Source: an uncultured Burkholderiales bacterium
GTDB taxonomy: Bacteria; Pseudomonadota; Gammaproteobacteria; Burkholderiales; Burkholderiaceae_E
DNA length: 21,328 bases
Direction of reading: 5' to 3'
Assembly (NCBI GenBank): GCA_903898725.1
Contig: CAIUGQ010000189.1
Span: 1-21,328 of the forward strand
The notes under the pieces are model-generated. The model ran no database searches, was not told where the DNA came from, and saw only the letters and a list, made by a program, of their open reading frames with translations. The position numbers were made by a program, and so were the translations under genes. This document shows, one piece after another, positions 1 to 7,755 of the stretch; the first letter of the stretch is position 1, and each line of letters starts with the position of its first letter.

Positions 1-137
1 ACCCGCGCGGCGAGCGCGGCATCGTCGGCCGCGGGCACCGCCCCGACGCCGGCCGCCCCGAGCACGCGCGCGCGCTCGTCCGCGGCGGGCGGCGACGGCA
101 GGAACGGCGGGGAGGGGTCGGTTATCATCGCGGCCAT
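1..137 (-). CDS. Possible 5' end of a divergent gene (partial, unidentified)
   Basis: On the minus strand a frame is open from an ATG at 137 (in-frame alternative ATG at 128) to the window edge. It would encode a protein beginning MAAMITDPSPPFLP and then a stretch rich in Ala, Asp and Val. Nearly all codon third positions are G or C, which is what real genes in this window look like. However, a plus-strand frame over the same bases is also open and low in complexity, so the call is weak. The position, head-to-head with argB, would leave only 24 bases between the two starts. No family is recognisable from about 45 residues and I see no clear ribosome-binding site. Confidence 0.33.
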   Translation of the reverse strand, partial: MAAMITDPSPPFLPSPPAADERARVLGAAGVGAVPAADDAALAAR

Positions 138-161
138 CGCCGGATCTTAGAGCACGCATCC

Positions 162-1046
162 ATGACCGCCTCGCTGTCGCCCACCGTCAAGGCCGAGGTC
201 CTCGCCGAGGCGCTCCCGTACATCCGCCGCTTCCACGGCCGCACCATCGTCGTGAAGTACGGTGGCAACGCGATGACCGACGACCGTCTGAAGCGCAGCT
301 TCGCGCACGACGTCGTGCTGCTCAAGCTCGTCGGCCTGAACCCGGTGGTGGTGCACGGCGGCGGCCCGCAGATCGAGCAGCTCCTCGCGAAGGTCGGCAA
401 GAAGGGCGAGTTCGTCCAGGGCATGCGCGTGACCGACGAGGAGACGATGGACATCGTCGAGATGGTCCTCGCCGGGCAGGTGAACAAGGAAATCGTCGAG
501 CTGATCAACCAGGCGGGCGGCAAGGCCGTCGGCCTGACCGGGCAGGACGCCGGCCTGGTGCGCGCGCGCAAGATGCTGATCGAGAGCAAGGACAGCCCCG
601 GCGTGCGCATCGACATCGGGCAGGTCGGCGAGATCGAGTCGATCGATCCGTCGATCATCACCACGCTGGCGACCAACGGCTTCATCCCGGTCATCGCCCC
701 GATCGGCTCCGGCAAGAACGGCGAGACCTACAACATCAACGCCGACCTGGTCGCGGGCAAGATCGCCGAGGTGCTCAAGGCCGAGAAGCTCGTGCTGATG
801 ACGAACACCGTCGGCGTGCTCGACCAGAACGGCAACCTGCTGACCGGCCTGACCGCCAAGAAGATCGACGAGCTGTTCGCCGACGGCACCATCTCCGGCG
901 GCATGCTGCCGAAGATCTCGTCGGCGCTCGATGCCGCCCGCGGCGGCGTGCATTCGGTGCACATCATCGACGGCCGCGTCGACCATGCGCTGCTGCTCGA
1001 GATCATGACCGACCAGGGCGTCGGCACGATGATCCGCAGCCGGTGA
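162..1046 (+). CDS. argB: Acetylglutamate kinase
   Basis: This cytosolic enzyme phosphorylates N-acetyl-L-glutamate with ATP, the second step of arginine biosynthesis. The 294-residue length is normal for the family. The amino-acid-kinase fold is evident: KYGGNAM at residues 32-38 (the nucleotide-phosphate Lys and Gly-rich loop), VHGGGPQ at 64-70, the GMRVTDEETMDIVEMVL segment typical of bacterial ArgB, and NINADLVAGKIA near 191-202, which holds the acetylglutamate-binding Asn and a catalytic Asp. The ATG at 162 has only a weak purine stretch upstream, but no better start precedes it. The stop overlaps the GTG start of the next gene (GTGA), which implies translational coupling. The N-terminal helix before the kinase core, present here, is associated in some ArgB proteins with arginine-sensitive hexamers, so feedback inhibition is possible but not shown. 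Confidence 0.97.
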   Translation: MTASLSPTVKAEVLAEALPYIRRFHGRTIVVKYGGNAMTDDRLKRSFAHDVVLLKLVGLNPVVVHGGGPQIEQLLAKVGKKGEFVQGMRVTDEETMDIVEMVLAGQVNKEIVELINQAGGKAVGLTGQDAGLVRARKMLIESKDSPGVRIDIGQVGEIESIDPSIITTLATNGFIPVIAPIGSGKNGETYNINADLVAGKIAEVLKAEKLVLMTNTVGVLDQNGNLLTGLTAKKIDELFADGTISGGMLPKISSALDAARGGVHSVHIIDGRVDHALLLEIMTDQGVGTMIRSR

Positions 1047-1810
1047 GCCTCGCGCTCGTGCGGGCGGCGCGCCGCCCGCCCGGCGCCGAGCGCCCGCAGG
1101 CCGGTTCGCCCCGCGGCCGGCCGGTCTGGCTGCTCGACCTCGACAACACGCTGCACGACGCGCTGCCGGCGATCATGCCGCGCATCAACCGCGCGATGAC
1201 CGAACACGTGATGCGCACCGTCGGCCTCGACGAGGCCGAGGCGAGCGCGCTGCGCACGCACTACTGGCGCCGCTACGGCGCGACGCTGCTCGGCATGGTC
1301 CGCCACCACGGGGTCGACCCGCATGCGTTCCTGCGCGAGACCCATCCGTTCCCCGACCTGCACCGGCTGGTGCGGCGCGACGTCCGGCTCGCCCACCTGC
1401 TGCGCCGGCTGCCCGGCCGCAAGATCGTCGTCACCAACGCGCCCGCCGCCTACGCCGGCGGCGTGATCGCCGCGCTCGGCATCGGCCCGCTGCTCGACGG
1501 GATGATCGCGATCGAGCAGATGCACAGCGCGGGCCGGCTCCAGCCCAAGCCCTCGCGGCCAATGCTGCGCAAGCTGCTGGCCCGGCTGCGGCTGCCGGCC
1601 GCGCGCTGCGTGCTGGTCGAGGACACGGTGGAGAACCTGCGCGCCGCGCGCCACTGCGGGGTGCGGACGGTCTGGGTCAGCGGCATCGCCTGGGGCGCGC
1701 GCCCCGCCTGGCAGCGTCCGCGGCGCGGGCAGCGTGGCATAGACGTGCAGGTCAGAACGGTTGTACAGTTAGCGCGTACTCCGCTCGCAGGCCGCACCCA
1801 TGCACATTGA
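1043..1810 (+). CDS. HAD-family pyrimidine 5'-nucleotidase-like hydrolase
   Basis: The product is a 255-residue haloacid-dehalogenase-type phosphatase. All four HAD motifs are visible: DLDNT with nucleophile D32 and acid/base D34, VVTNAP with T131 (motif II), PKP with K169 (motif III), and VEDTVENL with D194 (metal-binding motif IV). The helical cap after motif I (HDALPAIMPRINRAM) matches the SDT1/pyrimidine 5'-nucleotidase subgroup, which in Betaproteobacteria commonly sits between argB and slmA. The natural substrate is probably a pyrimidine nucleoside monophosphate, but this is family inference. The GTG start at 1043 overlaps the argB stop, and the first 27 residues are basic and not part of the fold. 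The 3' end overlaps slmA by 11 bases, so the three genes look co-transcribed. Confidence 0.86.
   Translation: MSLALVRAARRPPGAERPQAGSPRGRPVWLLDLDNTLHDALPAIMPRINRAMTEHVMRTVGLDEAEASALRTHYWRRYGATLLGMVRHHGVDPHAFLRETHPFPDLHRLVRRDVRLAHLLRRLPGRKIVVTNAPAAYAGGVIAALGIGPLLDGMIAIEQMHSAGRLQPKPSRPMLRKLLARLRLPAARCVLVEDTVENLRAARHCGVRTVWVSGIAWGARPAWQRPRRGQRGIDVQVRTVVQLARTPLAGRTHAH
1740..1769 (+). promoter_or_regulatory. Possible internal promoter for slmA
   Basis: The last part of the nucleotidase gene contains a locally AT-richer patch. TAGACG at 1740-1745 (4 of 6 matches to a sigma-70 -35 box) and TACAGT at 1764-1769 (4 of 6 matches to -10) are separated by 18 bases, about 30 bases before the slmA ATG. The match is weak. 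It may only reflect the tail of the upstream gene, but it could let slmA be expressed separately from argB. Confidence 0.25.
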
Positions 1811-2453
1811 AGCCGATACGCCCGAGCCAAACAACGATCCCGACCCCTCTGTCGACGCGCCGACCCCTCGGGGCCGGGTCCGCCCCAAGCCGGGCGAGCG
1901 CCGCCTGCAGATCCTGCAGACGCTGGCCACGATGCTGCAGGAGCCCGGCGGCGACCGGGTGACCACCGCCGCGCTGGCGGGCCGGCTCGAGGTGTCCGAG
2001 GCGGCGCTCTACCGCCACTTCGCGAGCAAGGCGCAGATGTTCGAGGGCCTGATCGGCTTCATCGAGCAGAGCGTCTTCGGGCTGATCAACCAGATCGTCG
2101 CGCAGGAGCCGGACCCCCTCAAGCAGCTGCGCTCGATCGTGCAGATGCTGCTCGGGTTCGCCGAACGCAACCCGGGCATGACGCGGGTGCTGATCGGGGA
2201 CGCGCTGGTGACCGAGGACGTCCGGCTGCAGAGCCGCATCAACCAGCTGCACGACCGCATCGAGGCATCGATCAAGCAGTGCTTCCGCAATGCGATCGAG
2301 CAGGGTCGGCTGCCGCCCGAGAACGATCCGGGTGCCCGCGCGAACCTGCTGCTGTCCTTCGTGCTCGGCCGCTGGCTGCGCTTCGCCAAGACCGGCTTCA
2401 AGCGCCCCCCGGCCGAGGGCCTGGACCGGCAGATGGTGCTGCTCATCACCTGA
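1800..2453 (+). CDS. slmA: TetR-family nucleoid occlusion factor SlmA
   Basis: The product is 217 residues with a TetR-type helix-turn-helix at about residues 54-75 (TTAALAGRLEVSEAALYRHF, whose ALYRHF end is typical of SlmA/Ttk), followed by an all-helical ligand/dimer domain. SlmA binds specific DNA sites away from the terminus and, when DNA-bound, blocks FtsZ ring assembly over the nucleoid. The C-terminal half carries features I associate with this family: the region around FAERNPGMTRVLIGDALV and LSFVLGRWLRFAKTGFKR. An acidic, proline-rich tail of about 30 residues precedes the domain, making it somewhat longer than the Escherichia coli protein. The ATG at 1800 lies inside the end of the upstream gene. 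The neighbourhood with argB supports the assignment over a generic TetR repressor. Confidence 0.9.
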   Translation: MHIEADTPEPNNDPDPSVDAPTPRGRVRPKPGERRLQILQTLATMLQEPGGDRVTTAALAGRLEVSEAALYRHFASKAQMFEGLIGFIEQSVFGLINQIVAQEPDPLKQLRSIVQMLLGFAERNPGMTRVLIGDALVTEDVRLQSRINQLHDRIEASIKQCFRNAIEQGRLPPENDPGARANLLLSFVLGRWLRFAKTGFKRPPAEGLDRQMVLLIT

Positions 2454-2753
2454 GCGGCGGCCCGCGGCCCGAGCCGGCGGCCGCGCACGGATCCACCGAT
2501 TCGTGCACCGCGAACGCGCCTGCGACGCCGGCGCGTATCGTCCACTGCAACCGCTCTCCCGTCTCGCGCGGTTTCCGGCATGGACGCCGCAGCGCGGCCG
2601 ATCGGCCGCTTGCGGGGTCACCCATCCGGGTGCCATTCTCGTGCGACACGACCGGCGCAGATCCGGTCGGCAGGAGGCGACACGGACCGGCCTCGCCCCG
2701 CGTGCGGGCGAGCGCTGCACCGCGCCTCCCGCGCACATCGGGAGACGAGTCAC
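2454..2753. other. 300-base gene-free leader with three inverted repeats
   Basis: No convincing gene lies here. The dehydrogenase-cluster leader contains a 16-base perfect palindrome GCGGCCGATCGGCCGC at 2594-2609, a CACCC-atcc-GGGTG inverted repeat at 2619-2632, and a CGACCGG-N7-CCGGTCG inverted repeat at 2649-2669. A weak sigma-70-like pair, TTGCGG at 2610-2615 and CATTCT at 2634-2639, brackets the second repeat. These are plausible operator or RNA-hairpin positions for the downstream operon. An upstream in-frame ATG at 2580 would extend the synthetase by 58 residues through this region, but those residues do not resemble the enzyme family. Confidence 0.45.
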
Positions 2754-4268
2754 GTGGACGTGCCGCACTACGATTGGATCGCTCACCACGCGATGGTGAC
2801 GCCGGGCGCCCCGGCGCAGGAGGACCTGCACTCCAAGCGACGCTTCACCTACCTCGAGATGCACCGGCGCATCGACGCCTGGGCCGCCTGGCTGCAGCAG
2901 GAAGCGGGCGTGCGGCCCGGTGACCGCGTCGCCACGCTCTGCCACAACTCCACCGACGCGAACGAGATGATGTTCGCGGCGCAGCGGGCCGGAGCGATCC
3001 ACCTGCCGCTCAACTGGCGCCTCGCCGTCCCCGAGCTCGAGTTCATCCTGAACGACGCGACGCCGACGGTGCTCGTCTACAGCGAGGAGTTCGCGCCGCA
3101 GGTCGCCGAGCTGCGCGGGCGCTGCGTGCTGCCGCACGTGGTCTCCAAGCGCGACGGCGAGGACAGCGGCTACGAGCGCGCGATCGCCGCGGGCCTGACG
3201 CTCGCCGCGCCGCCGCGGCCGGGCCTCGACGACGTCTGGGTGCTGATGTACACCTCGGGCACGACCGGTCGGCCCAAGGGCGCGCAGATCACCTACCGCG
3301 CGCAGCTCTTCAACGCGATCCACGCGACGATGACGACCGAGCTCACCCGCCGGTCGCGCGGCCTGACCTACCTGCCGCAGTTCCACGTCGGCGGCATCTG
3401 CCTCTATGCGATGCCGTGCTTCCACATCGGCGCGAGCGTGGCCGTGATGCGCCAGTTCGATCCGCAGTGGTGCCTCGACCTGATCGGCACGCCCGCGAGC
3501 GGCATCACGCACCTCTTCGGCGTGCCGACCAACTTCCTCTTCATGAGCCAGCTGCCGAGCTTCGCCGAGGCGCGCTTCGAGCACCTGGTGAGCGTGGGCA
3601 TCGGCGGGGCGGCCTCGGCGCTGTCGCTGCTCAAGCTGTACGCCGACAAGGGCGTGCTGTTCCAGCAGGGCTGGGGCATGACCGAGACCTGCACGATCGG
3701 CACGCTGCTGAGCAAGGAGCGCGCGCTCGACAAGATCGGCTCGTCCGGCCAGCAGGTGCTGCACGCGGACCTGAAGATCGTCGACCCCTCGGGTGTCGAG
3801 GTGCCGACCGGGCAGGTGGGCGAACTGCTGATCAAGGGCCCGACCGTGACGCCGGGCTACTGGAACCGACCCGAGGCCAACGCCACCTCGCTCGCCGACG
3901 GCTGGCTGCGCACCGGTGACGCGGCCTATGTCGACGACGAGGGCTTCTACTACATCGTCGACCGCTGGAAGGACATGTTCATCTCGGGCGGCGAGAACGT
4001 CTATCCGGCCGAGGTCGAGGACGCGATCTTCCGCATGCCGGGCATCGCCGAGGTGGCGGTGATCGGCGTGGCCGACGAGAAGTGGGGCGAGGTGGGCCGT
4101 GCCTTCGTCGTGCTCAAGGCGGGCTCGGGCATCGATGCCGACGACATCCTCGAGCACTGCGCGCGCCACCTCGCGCGCTTCAAGATCCCCAAGTCCATCC
4201 GCTTCCTTCCCGAGCTGCCGCACAACGCGACCGGCAAGGTGACCAAGCACGCGCTGCCGCGCGAGTGA
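2754..4268 (+). CDS. AMP-forming acyl-CoA synthetase (ANL superfamily)
   Basis: The product is a 504-residue class I adenylate-forming enzyme that would convert a carboxylic acid, ATP and CoA into an acyl-CoA via an acyl-AMP. The start is taken as GTG 2754, because GGAGA at 2741-2745 is well spaced and homologous-looking sequence (VPHYDWIAHHA) begins there. Visible motifs are the P-loop YTSGTTGRPKG at 166-176, GWGMTET at 306-312, TGD at 387-389 with the following YYIVDRWKDMFISGGENVYP hinge, and the catalytic Lys K495 in NATGKV near the C-terminus. The length and motifs fit medium/long-chain or aromatic acyl-CoA ligases of the FadD3 or Acs-like type. The substrate cannot be read from sequence. 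It heads an operon with a dehydrogenase and a Liv-type transporter, so its acid is probably derived from the imported compound. Confidence 0.92.
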   Translation: MDVPHYDWIAHHAMVTPGAPAQEDLHSKRRFTYLEMHRRIDAWAAWLQQEAGVRPGDRVATLCHNSTDANEMMFAAQRAGAIHLPLNWRLAVPELEFILNDATPTVLVYSEEFAPQVAELRGRCVLPHVVSKRDGEDSGYERAIAAGLTLAAPPRPGLDDVWVLMYTSGTTGRPKGAQITYRAQLFNAIHATMTTELTRRSRGLTYLPQFHVGGICLYAMPCFHIGASVAVMRQFDPQWCLDLIGTPASGITHLFGVPTNFLFMSQLPSFAEARFEHLVSVGIGGAASALSLLKLYADKGVLFQQGWGMTETCTIGTLLSKERALDKIGSSGQQVLHADLKIVDPSGVEVPTGQVGELLIKGPTVTPGYWNRPEANATSLADGWLRTGDAAYVDDEGFYYIVDRWKDMFISGGENVYPAEVEDAIFRMPGIAEVAVIGVADEKWGEVGRAFVVLKAGSGIDADDILEHCARHLARFKIPKSIRFLPELPHNATGKVTKHALPRE

Positions 4269-4328
4269 GCGGCAGGCCGTCCTGATTCACGCGTCCGCAG
4301 CGGCGCATCCATCGAAGGAGCAGGCAGC

Positions 4329-5495
4329 ATGAAGCCCGGCAAATATTCCTTCATCCAGCAGGAGCAGGTGATCTGGGGCCGCCCGGCGGCCGATGCGATC
4401 GCCGACGTCGCCGACGAGCTCGGCGCGAAGCGCCTGTTCATCGTCGCGAGCAAGACCCTCAACCGGAAGACCGACGTGGTGACCGCCATCCGCGGGCGGC
4501 TCGGCGCCCGTGCGGTCGGCCTCTTCGACGAGACCGAGGAGCATTCGCCGCAGGGCTCGGTGCTGCGCACCGCGGCCGCCATCGCCGCCGCCGAGCCGGA
4601 CCTGATCGTCACCATCGGCGGCGGCTCGCCGATCGACACGGTGAAGGTCGCGCAGATCGTGCTGGCCGAAGGCATCGAGACCGAGGAGCAGCTCTCCGCC
4701 TACCGCGTGACGACCAACGCCGACGGCAGCTGGAACATCGCGAAGTCCAAGCCCTCGCCGATCCGCCAGATCGTCGTGCCGACCACGCTGTCGGCGGCCG
4801 AGTTCAGCAACATCGGCGGCTCGACCGACCGCAAGCGCCAGGTCAAGGACCTCTACGTCGGCAAGACGATCTGCGCGCAGGCGGTGATCCTCGACCCCGC
4901 GGTGACGGTGCACACCCCCGAGTGGCTGTGGCTGTCGACCGGCATCCGTGCGGTCGACCATGCGGTCGAGTCGATCTGCTCGCGCACGCCGAACCCCTTC
5001 GTCGACGCCGGCAGCCTCGAGGGGCTGAAGATGCTGTCGGCCTCGCTGCGCGCCAACAGGCAGTCGCCGGGCGACCTCGACATGCGACTGCAGAGCCAGC
5101 TCGGCGTGTGGCTCGCCTCGATCGGCATCGGCCGGGTGGAGTGGGGCGCGAGCCACGGCATCGGGCACCAGCTCGGCGGCGTGGCCGGTGTCGCGCACGG
5201 CCACACCTCGTGCGTGATGCTGCCCAACGTGATGCGCTGGAACCGCGAGCACGTGGCCGAGCCGCTGTCGCGGATCGCGACCGCGTTCGGTGCGCCCGGC
5301 GGCGATGCGCCCGACCTCGTGCAGGCGCTGATCCGGGACCTCGGCATGCCCACCACGCTCGGCGAGGTGAAGGTCGGCCGCGAGCACTTCGACCGGATCG
5401 CGTCGGCGGCGATGCAGAGTCCGATGGTCAAGGCGAACCCGCGGCCGATCACCGATCCGGCGCAGGTCCGCGAGATTCTCGAGTTGGCCTTGTAA
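4329..5495 (+). CDS. Iron-type (group III) alcohol dehydrogenase, maleylacetate-reductase-like
   Basis: The product is 388 residues, a normal length, with an excellent GAAGGAG ribosome-binding site at 4314-4320. The N-terminal dinucleotide-binding half contains TIGGGSPIDTVK and PTTLSAAEF, the pyrophosphate-binding and nicotinamide-side motifs of this superfamily. By eye alignment with FucO-type enzymes the metal-site His residues are H211 (VDHAVE), H276 (SHGIGH) and H290 (AHGH), and H280 matches the conserved active-site His. The usual Asp ligand position is R207 (GIRAVDH). Maleylacetate reductases also lack this Asp, having Asn there, and do not need metal. The enzyme is therefore more likely a maleylacetate-reductase-like oxidoreductase than a classical alcohol dehydrogenase. 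The reaction is presumably NAD(P)-dependent on a ketone, aldehyde or unsaturated keto acid made from the imported solute. Confidence 0.9.
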   Translation: MKPGKYSFIQQEQVIWGRPAADAIADVADELGAKRLFIVASKTLNRKTDVVTAIRGRLGARAVGLFDETEEHSPQGSVLRTAAAIAAAEPDLIVTIGGGSPIDTVKVAQIVLAEGIETEEQLSAYRVTTNADGSWNIAKSKPSPIRQIVVPTTLSAAEFSNIGGSTDRKRQVKDLYVGKTICAQAVILDPAVTVHTPEWLWLSTGIRAVDHAVESICSRTPNPFVDAGSLEGLKMLSASLRANRQSPGDLDMRLQSQLGVWLASIGIGRVEWGASHGIGHQLGGVAGVAHGHTSCVMLPNVMRWNREHVAEPLSRIATAFGAPGGDAPDLVQALIRDLGMPTTLGEVKVGREHFDRIASAAMQSPMVKANPRPITDPAQVREILELAL

Positions 5496-5544
5496 GACCC
5501 CGGCACGCCCGGACCGATTCCAACGACAGCAAGGAGGAGACACG

Positions 5545-6768
5545 ATGAAACACGGCAAGCTTTCCCTGGTGGCGGCGTCGATCGCCCTGGCCCTGGCCGC
5601 GACCGCGCCCACGGCCGGCGCACAGGGCACCGGCACGATCAAGATCGGCAACACCGGCGCCCTGACCGGCCCGTACAACGAGTTCGGTGAAGGTGTCCGC
5701 CGCGGCATCCTGATCGCGCTCGATCGCGTCAACGCCAAGGGCGGGATCCTCGGTCGCCAGGCCGAGCTCGCGATCTCGCTCGACGACCAGCTGGTGCCCG
5801 ACCGCGCGGTGCAGAACATGCGCCGCATCCTGGACTCGCCCGAGATCGACGTGGTCATCGGACCGGGCGGCAGCGGCCCGACGCTCGCGGTGATCGACAT
5901 GGCGACCGTCGACGGTCGCGCCTACTGCAACCCGCAGGGCCAGACGCCGACCATCGTCTATCCGGACGGCACCGACAAGCCGGCGCGCAAGAACGTCATC
6001 TCCACCGCGATCCAGAACGACGTCGAGGCCAAGGCGCTCGGCGCCTACGTCGCGGCGCGCTACAAGAAGATCGGCGTGATGCACGAGAGCACCGGCTACG
6101 GCGTGTCGGGCTCGCAGCTGCTCGGCGTCGAGATCGAGCGCATCAACAAGGCCAAGCCGGTCGCGGTCGAGTCGTACAACCAGCGTTCGCAGGACATGAC
6201 CGCGCAGATCAGCCGCGTGCAGCGCGCGGGCGCCGACGTGCTGGTCGTCGTGGGTCTGGGCGCCGACATGGCGGTGATCCGTCGCAACATGCTGCGCGCC
6301 GGCTTCGACGTGCCGCTGATCACCAGCGGCGGCGGCATCTCGCTGCCGTACAAGGAAGGCGCGGGCGAGCTGGCCGTGGGCACGCGGGCCCCGATGATCT
6401 CGACCTACCAGCCGGGCAAGACGCCGAACGGTGTCGCGAAGGAACTGGCCGACGCCTACCAGGCGAAGTTCGGCAAGGACCGCTGGTGGGGTGACGACCC
6501 GGCCACGCCGCAGGTCTTCTTCGCGCTGACGGTGGGTGCGGGCTTCGACTGCGCGACGATGCTGCTCGAGGCGGTCAGGCTGGCCGGCGGCACCGACCGT
6601 GCGAAGGTCACCGAGGCGCTGAACAAGATCAGCAACTTCCCGGTGTCCAACGGCGCGGCCACGTTCACGCCGGCCCGCCGCCTGCTGATCCAGCCCGAGA
6701 ACCTCGGCATGTACGAGTACGTGAAGGGCGACAAGAACGACGCGGTGCTCAAGGGCGCCACGCAGTAA
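5545..6768 (+). CDS. Periplasmic substrate-binding protein of a Liv/HAAT-type ABC transporter
   Basis: The product is 407 residues with a typical Sec signal peptide: basic MKHGK, a hydrophobic run of about residues 6-20, and likely cleavage at AGA|Q after residue 26. A perfect AAGGAGGAG site precedes the ATG. The mature protein has the Peripla_BP_6 (type I Leu/Ile/Val-binding) pattern, including IKIGNTGALTGPYNEFGEGVRRG, an LDDQ strand-loop, an IGPGGSGPTLAV region lining the cleft, and a late GAGFDCATMLLEAV helix. Two cysteines, in AYCNPQG and FDCATM, could form a disulfide. This family binds branched-chain amino acids but also aromatic acids, amides and urea. The operon context with a CoA ligase points to an organic acid rather than an amino acid. 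It should be the most abundant product of the operon, given its ribosome-binding site and the hairpins that follow it. Confidence 0.94.
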   Translation: MKHGKLSLVAASIALALAATAPTAGAQGTGTIKIGNTGALTGPYNEFGEGVRRGILIALDRVNAKGGILGRQAELAISLDDQLVPDRAVQNMRRILDSPEIDVVIGPGGSGPTLAVIDMATVDGRAYCNPQGQTPTIVYPDGTDKPARKNVISTAIQNDVEAKALGAYVAARYKKIGVMHESTGYGVSGSQLLGVEIERINKAKPVAVESYNQRSQDMTAQISRVQRAGADVLVVVGLGADMAVIRRNMLRAGFDVPLITSGGGISLPYKEGAGELAVGTRAPMISTYQPGKTPNGVAKELADAYQAKFGKDRWWGDDPATPQVFFALTVGAGFDCATMLLEAVRLAGGTDRAKVTEALNKISNFPVSNGAATFTPARRLLIQPENLGMYEYVKGDKNDAVLKGATQ

Positions 6769-6775
6769 GCGCACG

Positions 6776-6833
6776 GGGCGCCCTCCGGCGCCTGCACGAC
6801 GCGCCGCGCGGTGGCGGTGGGCATCCGCCCGCC
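6776..6833 (+). other. Two adjacent RNA hairpins between binding-protein and permease genes
   Basis: In the 102-base gap after the binding-protein stop, GGCGCC at 6777-6782 pairs with GGCGCC at 6787-6792 around a CTCC loop. GGTGGGC at 6816-6822 pairs with GCCCGCC at 6827-6833 around an ATCC loop, with one G-U pair. Neither is followed by a T-run, so they are not classical intrinsic terminators. Hairpins at this operon position are known in other ABC operons to protect the binding-protein mRNA or attenuate downstream transcription. Confidence 0.4.
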
Positions 6834-6870
6834 CCGCCCGCGCGGCGACACCTCCAGACAGGGGAGACGA

Positions 6871-7755
6871 ATGGGCTTCGCGGCCAGCTTGATCCTGGGC
6901 GGCATCAGCGTCGGTTCGGTCTACGCGCTGATCGCGCTCGGGCTGAACCTCACGTTCCTGACGACCCGAACGCTCAACTTCGGCCAGGGCTCGCTGATGA
7001 TGCTCGCGGCCGTCTCGGCCGTGCTGCTCGCGGGCATCGGCGCGAACCTGTACGTGGGGCTGCTCGGCGGCATCCTGCTGGTGGGCGTCGTGGCGGCGCT
7101 GACCGAGTCGATCGCGATCCGTCCGATCGCCAAGGTCGGCGGCAGCATGGGCTGGGTCGTCACCACGCTCGGCGTCGGCATCTTCCTGCAGGGCTTCGTC
7201 GCGAAGTTCTTCGGCTCGCAGGCGCTCGCCTTCCCCTCCTTCCTGTTCTCGGCGCGCGACTTCGTGTCGATCGGCGGCGTGCGCCTGTCGGCCCAGTACC
7301 TCGCGATCTTCGTGATCGCCCTGGCCCTGGTGATCGCCTTCGAGCTGTTCCTCAAGCGCACCGCCTGGGGCCGTGCGCTGCAGGCCGTTGCCCTCGACCC
7401 CGACCTCGCGTCGGTGATGGGCATCCCGGTGCGCCGGGTGGTGATGCTGTCCTTCGTCGGCAGCGGCATGCTCGCCGGCGTGGCCGGCGTGCTGGTCGCT
7501 CAGATCACCGGGACGGTGGACGCGGCCTTCGGCTTCAACCTGCTGATCCTGGGCTTCGTCGCCGCGGTGCTCGGCGGCATCGGCAACACCTGGGGCGCGC
7601 TGTTCGGCGGCATCTTCCTCGGTGTCATCGAGAAGCTGGTGGGCGGCTACGTGTCGACCGCGGCCGAGCAGGGGATCGCGTTCGCGCTGCTGATGGTGGC
7701 GCTGGCGGTCCGGCCGCACGGGCTGCTCGGCGAGAAGGAGGTGGTCAAGGTATGA
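6871..7755 (+). CDS. LivH-like inner-membrane permease of an ABC transporter
   Basis: The product is a 294-residue polytopic membrane protein of the HAAT permease family. The ATG at 6871 is chosen because GGGGAGA at 6861-6867 precedes it and the membrane protein begins at once (GFAASLILGGISVGSVYALIALGLNLTF). A longer in-frame start at 6811 would add an Arg/Pro-rich tail. The diagnostic TLNFGQGSLMML segment after the second helix and the ALDPDLASVMGIPVRRV cytoplasmic loop, which docks to the ATPases, are both present, with about eight hydrophobic segments in total. The stop overlaps the next start as ATGA, so this subunit and the LivM-LivG fusion are translationally coupled and should form the heterodimeric channel. 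Confidence 0.94.
   Translation: MGFAASLILGGISVGSVYALIALGLNLTFLTTRTLNFGQGSLMMLAAVSAVLLAGIGANLYVGLLGGILLVGVVAALTESIAIRPIAKVGGSMGWVVTTLGVGIFLQGFVAKFFGSQALAFPSFLFSARDFVSIGGVRLSAQYLAIFVIALALVIAFELFLKRTAWGRALQAVALDPDLASVMGIPVRRVVMLSFVGSGMLAGVAGVLVAQITGTVDAAFGFNLLILGFVAAVLGGIGNTWGALFGGIFLGVIEKLVGGYVSTAAEQGIAFALLMVALAVRPHGLLGEKEVVKV

Noticed and set aside
2580..2753. Extended N-terminus of the acyl-CoA synthetase from ATG 2580
   Set aside because: The 58 added residues are Arg/Ala-rich with no family resemblance, and the GTG at 2754 has a better ribosome-binding site.
1752..4250. An 832-codon open frame on the minus strand, and similar long antisense frames at 5449-7719, 7647-9647, 15407-17662 and 17725-20316
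   Set aside because: They lie opposite genes with clear catalytic motifs and are rich in Arg, Ala, Gly, His and Asp. High GC content removes stop codons, so they are frame shadows.
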